Part shown: in pieces, positions 23,401-34,711 of the stretch
How positions within the stretch are numbered: position 1 is the first letter of the stretch
Layout: every line of letters begins with the position of its first letter
NCBI RefSeq assembly: GCF_945859705.1
Contig: NC_079136.1
Location: 76,508,867 to 76,572,866, forward strand
Origin: Episyrphus balteatus
Lineage: Eukaryota; Arthropoda; Insecta; Diptera; Syrphidae
Direction of reading: 5' to 3'
DNA length: 64,000 nt
Translations under genes and position numbers: made by a program
The notes under the pieces: generated by a model
What the model was told of the DNA's origin: nothing
Seen by the model: the letters and a program-made list of their open reading frames with translations, nothing else
Databases searched by the model: none

Positions 23401-26400
23401 ATATTTTTGTTTTGTTTTGTTTGAGAATTTTGAATAGGGCAACCGCTAATTTCTGCTGAATTTTCATCAAACATTATAGAGCATTTCTAACTATCGTAGA
23501 TACCTTGCAAAAAGTAGTGAAATCACAACAAAAATATTACTGTTAAAAAAGAGCCAAGTTCTCCTATGTTGAAATTATGCCGGCACAAAAAGTACTGAAA
23601 CGTAAAAGTGTACCAAGTTCTAAAGATTGGCTTTAAATTTGTATAGATAAAATGTTGATTGCTTACTTGGCATTTTTTCAAATAGCTTTGAAAATCGGTA
23701 ATTTAAAGAAAAATTGTCAAGAGAACAATCAACATTTCATTGATACAAATTTGAAGCCAAGCTTTGGAACTTGGTACACTTTTACATTTCAGTACTTTTT
23801 GTGCCAGGATAACTTCAACATAGGAGAACTTGGCTCTTTTTTAACAGTAATGTTTTTGTTGCGATATTAGATTACTAGACCAGGGTCGATAAGACAGAAT
23901 ATCTCTGCTGTCCATTTTCTGACCCAGACTGCCCTGTTCCGGACATTTACCTGAATGGAACAACACTTCCCAAGTGCGAAAAGTTCAAATATCTTGGATC
24001 TATGATCAACAACCAAGCTTCTTGTGATGACGACATCAATCACCGAATAAGTGTAGGGTGGATGAAGTGGCGCGAAAACTCTGCCATCTTCTGTGACCGA
24101 AAAATGCCCCCTAAACTGAAAGGAAAGCTCTATACTGCAGTTGTTCGCCCAGCACTTACATACGGTTCACAATGTTGGACAATGTACAGAACGTATGAGA
24201 GTAAACTGACAGCAGCTGAGATGAAAATGCTTCGTATGACAGCAGGAGTAACAAAGCTTGATCGAATCAGAAGCAAGAAAATCCGAGGAAGCCTTCACCT
24301 CAAAAACACCATCTTGGATAAAATACAGCATGACCGTCATGTACAAAGACGAAACCCTGAGAACACAGTTCAAAAGGCGATCGCTTACGACGTTCCAACG
24401 CAATCGCGAAGAAGAGGCAGGCCTAAAAACTCATGGAGAAGACAAATGCAACGACAACTGCATTCAGTTGGCCTTAGACATGGAACAATTCAAAATCGAG
24501 AAGCCTGCCGACTTTTCCTGAGGTCAACCCGGCGAACCCCACATGCGGAGCCGTAGTGTGAAGCGATCATGAAGATCATGAAGAGATCATGACTATCGTC
24601 GATAATGGAGAAGAAGAAGAAGAAGAAGACCATGGTCGATAATTTTTGAAACCAAAAAAAATCATAGTAGAATGAAACCCATTGGAAAATTAGGTGAATA
24701 TGATGAAAATTAAAGGAAAAATAAATTACGGGCGAGCCGAGTTCGGGAAGTGGGTGGGTTGAGTTTTTAATGGTAAAAAATGGTATATCTCGATTTCCGG
24801 CAAAACTACAAGTCCTATAGAAAAAAGTTGTATGACAAAGTTGTAGGTAATAAAAAGATCTACAACTTTTGTATCAACAATTATTTCACATAACCTCAAA
24901 ATTTATGTGAAAAATTCAAAAAAAAGAGTTTTTGGTTTTTTATTTTTATCTTTTTCAAAAACAAAAATTTTTCTACGAAATTTGGTTAAGTCAAAATAAG
25001 GTGAACAAATTAATATTTTAAATCAAATAAATTACAGTGTATTTGGGACATAATAAAGTAAGTTTTCACCAAATTTCGTAGAAAAATTTTTGTTTTTGAA
25101 AAAGATAAAAATAAAAAACCAAAAACTCTTTTTTTTTGAATTTTTCACATAAATTTTGAGGTTATGTGAAAAAATTGTTGATACAAAAGTTGTAGATCTT
25201 TTTATTACCTACAACTTTGTCATACAACTTATTTCTATAGGACTTGTAGTTTTGCCGGAAATCGAGATATACCATTTTTACCATTAAAAACTCAACCCAC
25301 CCACTTCCCGAACTCGGCTCTCCCGTAATTTATTTTTCCTTTAATTTTCATCATATTCACCTCCTTTTCCAATGGGTTTCATCCTACTATGATTTTTTTG
25401 TACTTTTTAATGTTTTTGAAGGCATCGGCACTGGTCTATACACTGGCCAACAATTATTTTAAACTTTTTAAAATTTTCCAAAAAGATTTATGTATATCAA
25501 ATTATATAATACTTTTATTCAGTAAGACCAAAAATCATATTAATTCTTTCTAGCAGCTCTTGTTTTTGAAATATTTAATTCTTCAAATTTTGGGGGCATG
25601 TTCAAACTTATTCTTAAGTTTTCCTTTTTTTAAGCGTTTATTAAAATTTTCATTGCAGATTTTTCTGATTTCCTTTGGATTTGTTTCGCTTTATGAGTGT
25701 CCGTTATTTTAATGATTTAAAAGATTTTTTTAGTATATAGCAAAAATACCAGAATTGATAAATGATATACCGGAATGGAAAGAAATGAAAAAAAATGTAC
25801 AGTTAGGTACACTGTATAAAGAAGTACCAAAAAATTGTTTCCACTTTGTTCGATCTTTCGAAAAGTGATATGATAATGAAGTCAAAAAAGATTGTCCTTA
25901 CGTAGATGTTCTGTATTTATTTTTCTTGACGCCCGATGTTCATCTTCCAACTTCCAGCATAAAATTTGTGTGCAAGAAAATTTCGGCTTACGAAAAATGC
26001 TGGAAGTCATTTACAAGAGTTAAGTTACACTCAGGTTATAAACAAGTGCATTAAACCTACTACAACCTCGGACCCCGCCTACAAGTCATGATAAAATAAT
26101 GCGAGTTGCACTGCGTACTCCATAGCGCGCGATGAAATATGACGCCAGAAGGTTGGGTTTGATTCCCAGCTTCCACCACCTAAAATAAGAAAAAAAGATT
26201 TTATTCAGAGATACTGCCTCTTGCAAGAAATTTTCAAATCCTACAAGAGTATCATTGTCATGAAAAAGTCAATTTCTGTTTAGCCGTTCAAACTCTCGGC
26301 GTAAATTGCTTCATATAACCTGGGGCCTTATTCTGTATTTCCTCTGTATTTCCACTTTCGGATTAGGTTTTTTCAAGTTTAGAATTATTTCTTTTGTTAA

Positions 26401-29400
26401 TGTCAAATCAAGTGATCAAACCATAGAAAACGAGTTACCTATCGGGTAGAAAAATTCCACTTTCGATATTCTCATTTTGAAAGTGGTAGATTTCATTGCA
26501 CTTTAGAAATAGAGAGTATTCAATATTCGATTTCGAAAAGATTTAATTTCGGAAGAAAAAACAGGTTATATGAAGCAATCGTCGGGTACTAACTTTTCCT
26601 TAGGACACAGTAGTAGTGCTATTATCTGATTTTTTTTCGGACCAAAGTTAACGGTACTTGTTGTAAAATGTTGTTTTTCTTCAAAAATCACTAACGATTT
26701 AGATTAAAAAATACGTTATTAACGGTATTTGCCATATGGTGTCTGATTTTCTCGTAAACGACGTAATTGGTTTTAACCAACACTTTTGTACAAAATCGTA
26801 ATCTAAAGGTCAAACCTAAGAATTTTTTTTTTAAAATGTCTTTTTTGTGTGTTTTTGCTCCAAAGATAATTTACAAAACTTTTAGTCTATTATCAATCAT
26901 TCCGAGGTTGATCCTTCTTTTCGCCCTATGAACTATTACAACGTATTTTTTTTTTTTTTTTTTGAAAACAAATAAAAAACTTATTTTTTTATAGGAAGCC
27001 TTGTTTCGGTTAAAGCTCCATCAATTTTTATGCCAACTGCCCAAAATAATAGCAACTTTATTGATGTCGGATCGATATTGACGTCTAATTCAGGTCATTG
27101 TTGTATTGATGACATGGAAAAACTATCGGAAAATCAAGAGAATCTCATACATATCCTTCAAACAAAATCCATAGCTTCACGAAGTTGTAATTTAATATTC
27201 AATATAATTGCAAAATCTGCAATCATTGCAGCAGTTAATCCAGCGGGTGGTCATTATGAATCCTCGAAATTGCTACGAGAAAATTTACGCTTAAATCCCT
27301 CTTTTATATCACTTTTTCATTTAGTTTTTGTCATTTATGATAAAGCTGATAAAGATCGAGATACTACACTAACAGAACACGTAAAAGCCTTGCACTCAGG
27401 AATGAAACAGATTTTATCAATTCCACCCAAGTATTCTGAGGAAATGAAATCTATGGATTATGCTCCATTAACTGAAGAAATAGACCTAGATGAACACTTA
27501 AAAATTAAATCTGATGAACAACTTGACTTACTACCCGCAGTTTTGCTGAAAAAATATATTGGTAAAATATTACTTATATTTAACTTTATCACAAAACCCA
27601 GAATACAAAAAAATTATGGTTTTAGATGCATGTTTTCAAATAATTTCTTTACTTAATCTGATGCTTGTTCGGGACTTTATTAATTGTAGTAACGTTAAAA
27701 TAATACACCGAAAAAACTGTCCTCAAAACATTTCACTAAAATCTGATACATATATTTAGATTTACTCATTGATTTTTGCTTATTTTGAATCAAATAAATA
27801 CGAAACAAATATTAAAATAAATGAAAATGTTCAATTTCATTTACATGTCTGCAAGAAGAACAATTTTTCCAAATTTCAGAGGCCGTTTATTTCGTCTTCA
27901 GAAATCACAAGTGATCTAGAAAATCAAATTTGTACCATCGCACCGGTAGCGCATTTCACTTTATCAATCCTCAATACTGTCTCAAGAATGAGCCCGGCTC
28001 ATTAATCCCATTATTAGACTAAATAGGCCCAGTTTTTAAAAGAAAACGTATCCTTTTGAAATAGCATGCATTTTTCGGAATTCGTTGAAATGATGGGTGT
28101 TGTGATAAAGATGATAATTACACTGTGCAAGTCGAAATTCTTGACAGGCGCGCGAATAACTGTTTCCTCATATTTCGGACCCGAGAAATCCATTGGCATC
28201 ATTAGTTTTTCGATTTATCGGTACGACTTCGAACAAAATTTTTTTTGAAAGTTTTTTCAATTATTTTGAGAATTTTCCACTGTTTTTAGTCATTTTTCAA
28301 TCAAAACCATTGTTTATATTGCTAATAATTCTGCTCAAACGTTATTTGCTACCAGTAGAAAGACATTGTAAACAATTTTGAACAATTTATTTGAAAGTTT
28401 AGTGATTTTTTTTGAAAAAAATAAAAAAAAATCGAAATTTTTTACATTGTTATCGTTTTTTCGCTGTTTTTGTTCTCTTTTCCACAAATACATAGCATGT
28501 TTTCCATTAAAAATTAATTTAACTGTTAATTTAGTGTTGGGTAAACTTTGACATACTATCGATAGCATCGATAACAAACAAATATCGAGTATATCGATAC
28601 TTCACAAAACTATCGATAGTTTCAATACTTCCAAATTATTATACCACAAGGCTACCGATATTATCGATAGTTTTTTCTTAAAACTATCGATACAATCGAC
28701 AATGGAAACTATCGATATCTACCAAACACTATGTTAATTCGTTGTTTACATCCAATGTCAAACGAAAACTTAACTTGTAGTTCAAATTGTGTTTAATTAA
28801 CTTCAAAGCTATCGATAATATCGGTAGCCTTGTGGTAAAATAATTTGGAAGTATTGAAACTATCGATAGTTTTGTGAAGTATCGATATACTCGATATTTT
28901 TTTTTGTTATCGATGATATCGATAGACTGTCGAAGTTTAACCAACACTAAATTAACAGTTAAATTAATTTTTAATGGAAAACATGCTATGTATTTGTGCA
29001 AAAGAGAACAAAAACAGCGAAAAAACGATAACAATGTAAAAAATTCCGATTTTTTTTTTAAAAATTCAAAAAAAAATAAATTGTTCAAAATTGATTACAA
29101 TGTAGCAAATAACGTTTGAGCAGAATTATTAGCAATATAAACATTGTTTTTGATTGAAAAATGACTAAAAACAGTGTAAAAATCTCAAAATAATTGAAAA
29201 AAACTTTCAAAAAAAATTTTGTTCGAAGTCGTACCGATAAATCGAAAAACTAATGATGCCAATGGATTTCTCGGGTCCGAAATAGGGCGAAACAGTTAAT
29301 CGCGCGCCTGTCTCAAAAATTTTTTTCAAAAAACTTGCACAGTGTTATTTTTAATCAATAATTTATTGCTAATAATAATTATTACATTAGTATAAATTAA

Positions 29401-31249
29401 TTTCTACTAATAGATTATGCTCGACATAATATTAAGCCATTACTTTCCGAGGAGGCTGCAAGTGAAATCAAAGGACATTATATAAGACTAAGAAATGAGA
29501 AAAATGAAGAAGAGCGCTTTTCAATCACGACAAGGTAATTTTAAAATTTAAATGAGTTTTTCTCTTAAAAATACATTCTGGCCTGTTTTTCGTCAAGATA
29601 TGTACATCAACTACAAAGCTACATTTACTACATCGATGGTCCTTAAAACATATAGTAAATATATTGTTTATGGGTGGAATAAATGGAACAGACGTATTGA
29701 AGTTTAAAGACGTTGATGTAGCTGATGTAGCTCGACGAGAAATATGCTCCTGATATTCAAACTATTGCTCTTAATTGCGATATAACTGCTACAAGGCAGG
29801 TACCATCCATGTTTGTTTCAGTCATAAAAATCTACCATTGTTTGCTATACAAGTTTTTCAATGGCTTTGCTACTTCGTTTGGAAATCGTTTAAATAGGTG
29901 CACGAAAAAGATATCTATTTCCTCCGAAATTCTTTTTTCAAATTAAATTAAAATTATTCTTTTATGAAGTGTTACGTACTTACTAAGTCGTGCATTTTAT
30001 TTTTGTTGAGGTTTAGTGGGAAAGTGTTAAATATTCTTTGGCAAGCAAATTTTTGGAAACAAAGTGGAACTTTAAACGTTTTTGTGGCATTATTTGTTTT
30101 TTTTTATTATTAAATTAATAAATGGGTATGGCCTTCCCCTTTCAAAACACATTTTTGGAGTCTTGATAGGATGAATAAGATGGCCAATGTTTTTATCTAT
30201 GATATCGTCCCAGTACCATTTCAGCAATTGAATCAGTTTTTGTTGGTTGTGATTCAGAGAAGCGCTGTACAAAGGCCAAGCCATTTTTCGAATATTGACT
30301 TCCTCCAGAACAGAGATAGGCGTGGTTCGGTGTAGCTTTTAAATGTTCATTAAAAAAACACGAGGTCAGTTTAACCTTGTAAGCTGATGCTTCGCCAGAC
30401 AATCACGGCTGTTCTGATTTCCGTTCGAATTCTATTTTCTTCCGTTTTGAAATTTTAGCTGCTCCACATTCCGTATTCGTACACATTTTGCGAATTCATA
30501 GGTGTTTCGAAAAACGAACGGACCTACAATCCGACAAATTATTCCCGTTTTCATTCCCGGTAGCAGTTTGATACCATAAACAATATTTTCCAATAAAAAA
30601 GTCAAATGGAAATCAGAACAATCGTTTTGAATCCGTTCGGATTCGATTTTCGTTTCCGTTTTCAAATTCGAACTTTGTTTTGAGTAGTATACATTGCTGC
30701 AAAAAATATTTTATCGGGTAAACGCTTAAAATTCATATTACATATTTATTATTTAAGAAATTTTATAACAGCTTTAAATTGCTCAAAATTGTTCAAGCTG
30801 ATTTAATGAATAAAAACAACATAATTTGTGATGTTGTATAATTAAAATTGTGTATTATATAAATTTATTCTAGACAACTTGAAGGACTTATTTTACTTTC
30901 TCAAGCAAGAGCTAGAATGGCACTTTCTTTTAAAGCAACTAAACAACATGCTCTTGATGTTATTAAGGTCACTAGCCACAGCTACACATCGATTGAAAAC
31001 CAACTGAATGTATCTCTGAACGAAAGTGTTGCTGGTACAAGTCAAGGGAATCAAATTAAGAAATTCATTAAATTACTTGAGGTCCGTTCAAACGCACTAG
31101 GAAAGACAACTTTTGAATTTGAAGAGCTAAAGGATATGGCTACACATGCTGGCATTAAATGTGGTGTTGCAAATCTCATAGATGTTATTAATATGCGAGG
31201 ATATTTACTGAAAAAAGGTTACAATTTGTATGAATTTAGATGTCAATAA
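19004..31249 (+). CDS. Mcm8: MCM8-type DNA helicase subunit (fly REC), complete, four exons
   Basis: Exons 19004-20411, 26995-27561, 29414-29534 and 30874-31249 join in frame to 823 residues, close to the usual MCM8 length. MCM8 acts in homologous recombination with MCM9; in flies REC promotes meiotic crossovers. Order: basic RG-rich N-terminus (to about 60), MCM N-domain with zinc-binding cysteines (C263, C266, C284, C288/C290), Walker A GDPGLNKS at 450-457, Walker B region CCIDD at 505-509, sensor 1 AAVNP at 548-552, SLFHLVF at 565-571 and the C-terminal helical segment (YARHNIKPLLSEEAA, QLEGLILLSQARARM). Three ATPase motifs differ from the canonical MCM form: GxGKS is GLNKS, IDE is IDD, and the arginine-finger SRFD is SLFH. 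Start: first ATG of the long frame after an A-run. Introns 1 and 3 are large or moderately large and packed with fold-backs. Confidence 0.93.
20536..20874. repeat. Dispersed repeat fragment in Mcm8 intron 1
   Basis: Contains a short ctgattcactgattcactga run followed by cttcccgctatcgtagaaac. No inverted ends or ORF; family uncertain. Confidence 0.35.
20875..22337. mobile_element. Inverted-repeat element, 1.46 kb
   Basis: Ends ACGGCCGATTTCTTCACA and, at the right, its inverse with one mismatch. Near both ends are clustered copies of taggac/agtact/ggtacc words in both orientations, giving imperfect fold-back arms. The middle (about 21190-22130) is unique AT-rich DNA. A fragment of this family appears near 26580-26640. 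Confidence 0.7.
22345..23440. mobile_element. Fold-back element, about 300-bp arms, with a nested MITE
   Basis: Left arm about 22360-22660 pairs with 23170-23440 (tgaaggttttcggt against accgaaaaccttca). Inside, a second inverted pair, tgaaaccagaaaagtgtg and its inverse, lies at about 22930 and 23145. Related sequence recurs at 45000-46200. Confidence 0.65.
22701..22846. mobile_element. MITE with 38-bp terminal inverted repeats
   Basis: Begins ccctgttccattggaggtgg and ends with the near-exact inverse; nested in the loop of the element at 22345-23440. Confidence 0.8.
23522..23868. mobile_element. Palindromic element, about 170-bp arms
   Basis: gagccaagttctcctatg near the left end is mirrored by cataggagaacttggctc near the right end, and arms continue almost to the centre. 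Confidence 0.8.
23893..24626 (+). pseudogene. 5'-truncated LINE fragment (reverse transcriptase C-terminal part)
   Basis: An open frame reads YLNGTTLPKCEKFKYLGS, GWMKWRENSAIFCDRKMP and VVRPALTYGSQCWTM, the conserved block C-terminal to the RT core in RTE/CR1-like insect LINEs. The catalytic YADD part is lost by 5' truncation. The 3' end is a (GAA) repeat (about 24608-24628). A 16-bp target duplication (23877-23892 and 24627-24642, one mismatch) flanks it. Confidence 0.85.
24627..25439. mobile_element. Fold-back element, family B copy 1 (shortened)
   Basis: Arms of about 370 bp: tatctcgatttccggcaaaac on the left, its inverse on the right. True left end is at 23876; the LINE inserted in the terminal repeat. 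Ends GACCAG..CTGGTC with TA outside. The centre contains only one orientation of the gtcaaaataaggtgaac segment that copy 2 has in both, so this copy has lost part of one arm. Confidence 0.82.
26101..26180 (+). repeat. tRNA-like sequence (SINE head or tRNA relic)
   Basis: ggttgggtttgattcccagc resembles a tRNA T-arm/B box, preceded at tRNA-like spacing by tagcgcgcgatg, resembling a D-arm. No clean acceptor stem, so not a functional tRNA. Confidence 0.35.
26304..26580. mobile_element. Small inverted-repeat element
   Basis: About 20-bp inverted ends (attgcttcatataacctg and its inverse). No coding content. Confidence 0.5.
26995..27561 (+). CDS. Mcm8: Mcm8 exon 2 (Walker B to arginine-finger region)
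   Basis: Acceptor tttttttatag ending at 26994, donor G|GTAAAA at 27561/27562. It completes a Gly codon at the 5' border. The true exon starts 35 bases before the first internal ATG. Confidence 0.9.
28121..29344. mobile_element. Fold-back element, 1.2 kb, rich in ATCGAT sites
   Basis: Inverted ends CACTGTGCAAGT..ACTTGCACAGTG. Long arms pair through ggacccgagaaatcca, tcatttttcaatcaaaa and further in. Both arms carry many tatcgata or atcgat palindromes around 28550-28720 and 28800-28930. It lies in Mcm8 intron 2, ending 70 bases before exon 3. Confidence 0.85.
29414..29534 (+). CDS. Mcm8: Mcm8 exon 3 (YARHNIKPLLSEEAA segment)
   Basis: 121 bases between acceptor ctaatag (ends 29413) and donor AG|GTAATT. 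It is too short for ORF callers, and was found by the MCM motif Y-A-R..P-L-S-E-A and by phase. It lies 70 bases after a 1.2-kb fold-back element. Confidence 0.88.
30874..31249 (+). CDS. Mcm8: Mcm8 exon 4 (C-terminal helical domain and stop)
   Basis: Acceptor tttattctag ending at 30873; 125 codons including TAA at 31247-31249. Encodes QLEGLILLSQARARM, typical of the MCM C-terminal segment. Confidence 0.9.
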
Positions 31250-31250
31250 A
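31245..31250 (+). promoter_or_regulatory. Poly(A) signal AATAAA overlapping the Mcm8 stop codon
   Basis: AATAAA occupies 31245-31250 and contains the TAA stop (31247-31249). If used, the 3' UTR would be about 10-30 nt. A less canonical signal downstream could be used instead. Confidence 0.4.
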
Positions 31251-31417
31251 TATTCTTCAAAAAAATTTAGTATAGCATTTTGCAGATACTTACTTACATA
31301 TTTGGTATGTTGGGAAATATAAGCTTTTTTTTTGAAGTGACGAAATGCTAATGAGTGACTTTTAAGGGAAACTAAAGAAAATCATGACAATTTTTATTTA
31401 CTCGCTCATGAGTAGTA

Positions 31418-32836
31418 GACCAGTGCCGATCCCTTCAAAAACATTAAAAAGTACAAAAAAAATCATAGTAGGATGAAACCCATTGGAAAAGGAGATGAAT
31501 ATGATAAAAATGAATTGAAAAATAAATTACGGGCGAACCAAGTTCGGGAAGTGGTTGGGTTGAGTATTTCATGTTAAAAAATGGCATATCTCGATTCCCG
31601 GCAAAACTACAAATCCTATAGAAAAAAGTTGTATGGCAAAGTTGTAGGTAATAAAAAAATCTACAACTTTTGTATCAAGAATTTTTTCACATAACCTCAA
31701 AATTTATGTGAAAAATTCAAAAAACCGAGTTTTTGGTTTTTTATTTTTATCTTTTTCAAAAACAAAAATTTGTCTACGAAATTTAGTGAAAACTTACCTT
31801 ATTATCTCCCAAATACACTGTAATTTATTTAATTTAAAATATTAATTTGTTCACCTTATTTTGACTTAATACCAAAAAAACACCCTAATTTTCAATCGAA
31901 ATTTCACGTGTCAAAATATCAGCTTTTTTCAAAAAGTCGGTAGGCATTTCGTTCGTTAAAATGTCTATTTTCTGATGGTGTAAAAAAAATTTACATTAGT
32001 ATACTATAGAACATGTTCTAGTAAAATTCAAAAAATGAAAAAAGCTTGAATTCGAAAAAAAAATTTTATCATTGCTTACAATTTTGGCCTATTTATTCAA
32101 ATTTACACTTTAATTACCTAAAAAAACGTAAGATTATATGTAACATTGATAAATCTTACGTTTTTTGAGTAATTAAAGTGTAAATTTGAATAAATAGGCG
32201 AAAATTGTAAGCAATGATAAACATTTTTTTTTTCGAATTCAAGCTATTTTCATTTTTTGAATTTTACTAGAATATGTTCTATAGTATACTAATGTAAATT
32301 TTTTTTACACCATCAGAAAATAGACATTTTAACGAACGAAATGCCCACCGACTTTTTTAAAAAAGCTGATATTTTGGCACGTGAATTTTCGATTGAAAAT
32401 TAGGGTGTTTTTTTGGTATTAAGTCAAAATAAGGTGAACAAATTAATATTTTAAATCAAATAAATTACAGTGTATTTGGGAGATAATAAGGTAAGTTTTC
32501 TCCAAATTTCGTAGACAAATTTTTGTTTTTGAAAAAGATAAAAATAAAAAACCAAAAACTCGGTTTTTTGAATTTTTCACATAAATTTTGAGGTCATGTG
32601 AAAAAATTGTGGATACAAAAGTTGTAGATCTTTTTATTACCTACAACTTTGCCATACAACTTTTATTTATAGGAAATCGAGATATACCATTTTTTACCAT
32701 TAAAAACTCAACCCACCCACTTCCCGAACTCGGCTCGCCCGTAATTTATTTTTCCTTTAATTTTCATCATATTCACCTCCTTTTCCAATGGGTTTCATTC
32801 TACTATGATTTGTTTCAAAAATTATCGACCCTGGTC
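31418..32836. mobile_element. Fold-back element, family B copy 2 (full-length)
   Basis: 1.42-kb near-perfect palindrome. The outer 370 bp of each arm match the element ending at 25439. The inner part (31871-32417) is a continuing palindrome bounded by accaaaaaaacaccctaa and its inverse. It begins 168 bp after the Mcm8 stop codon. Confidence 0.85.
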
Positions 32837-34678
32837 GTAATACGCTTCCGAAATAATATTTAAGTTATAAAATCTAGCTTTTTTCCTTCGAGGAAAAAAC
32901 ATCCTTTTATCTTGGATATTCAAGTTCTTGATGTCATTTATCAACTGCAACACTTTAACCGAATTTTACATGTATTTTATTCAACAGGTGTTTCTGTTAA
33001 AGTTCCTAATCTCCTACCGTTAAAAATTAAAATAGAGTTTTTATTTCTTTATTTGTATGCTATTATTTTCTAAGTTTGCTTGTATTTTATGTCCTAAAAT
33101 AAATTAAACTTTTAATAAAAAGGTTAAAAGGTAGTATGGGGATGACTTTGGTTTCATTTTATTCAGCATTCAAAAATACATTGAAATAATGTTTCAGATT
33201 GCATCTCCATAAATTAAAAAGTTGAAAATCGGCTTGGATAGCACTTATAGGACTTGATGAACTTCATTAAGATCTACTGCTGTACTTTGTTCTTTTATTT
33301 AGCAGCTGGAGTTCAAAATCTATTAGCGGTTTATGAACTTAACCTACCCAATGAAACCGACATTTTGAACAATTTACGTTTTTGAAAAAGTGATACCATT
33401 AAAATGATCAGTCAAGGGAAAAGTGTCACCATTTTTTATACAGAACTGTATGTTTTGTATTCAATACTTTTGAGTACAGAGACCGTTTGGAAGTTATATG
33501 CGAGAAATCTTTCTTATTGTAAAATAAAGATAATTAAATTTTCGTAGCAACATGTAAATTTCTCCTGGTCTATTGTTTTCATTTATAAATAAGAATGAGT
33601 GGTCAAAAAATATTGTCAGTCAAAAAATAAATCAGGTTCAAACTTTTTTCTAAATCCTTGTAAAAAACTACAAATCTAACTCAATCAAATAATATTTATG
33701 AAGGTTAAGTATTTTTCAAGTTTGGCCACTTATGAAGTTAGAACAACTTTCGTCTTAGCTTAAAAAAATTTAATTAATCTTCAAACTAGGCCTTTTTTTA
33801 ATCTTTTGTGAAGCTAGAGCATTGTTGAAGGTAAGGTCACTTTTGAATTAGGGGCATTTTTCATAGTAGGGTTTTTTCAAACGTTTATAATTGAAAGTAA
33901 GGCTTTTTTTGAAGGCAAGGTACATATCTTTGTAAAAGTAGGAACTGCCCCTCCCTGTGATTGCAGACCAAACTGAATCTCATTTTGTGTTGTGGGGTTA
34001 TTATTGAAAACATAAAGTTTACAAAACTAAAAAAATTAAATAAACAAAAAATAATTTTGTATGCGTTTATTTTTATTTACTATTCTGTATATACTGAAAA
34101 CGTGAGCACTTTACTTTGGTTTTTTTGAGTTTTGTGTTTTAATTGTGTGACAATACTCTTAAGAATGTCTTTTTAGAACAATTTATAAACTTAATAATTG
34201 TCATTGAAACTATAACATTTAAATTTTCCGTTGTTTTTTTTTTTTATTATTTTTGGATCTTAAACTGAAATTTTTTGTAATCGTTTGTTTTAATTTTTAT
34301 TCCCTTGAATTAATCTAACACTTACAATTAAAAAGAATACATATGCTACTGAAAAGATAATTTTCTGTTTCAGTTCCTGAAAACGGTTATTTTTTAATTT
34401 TTTTTTTTTATTATTTTTATTTTTACGTTTCGTTTTTTTTTTTTAATTATTATGGTTTCCAAGTTTGCCGGCTTCGTATAATATATTTTATGTAGACATA
34501 AATGTATTACAATATTTCAATTTTTTTTTTAAATGTTTATGTGCTTTTTTTTTATTGGAACTGTATTTTTTTTTTTGATTTAACTAATATACAAAGTGAC
34601 AAGTGTTATGAAAATAGGTAAGTGTACCTTTCTTACTTTTTTTTATAATAACTGGATTCACATTTTAACAGTAGGATC

Positions 34679-34711
<33 letters not shown>

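Noticed and set aside
30090..30665. Minus-strand ORFs in Mcm8 intron 3
   Set aside because: Short, overlapping in different frames, no family recognised; perhaps a transposon relic but not supportable.
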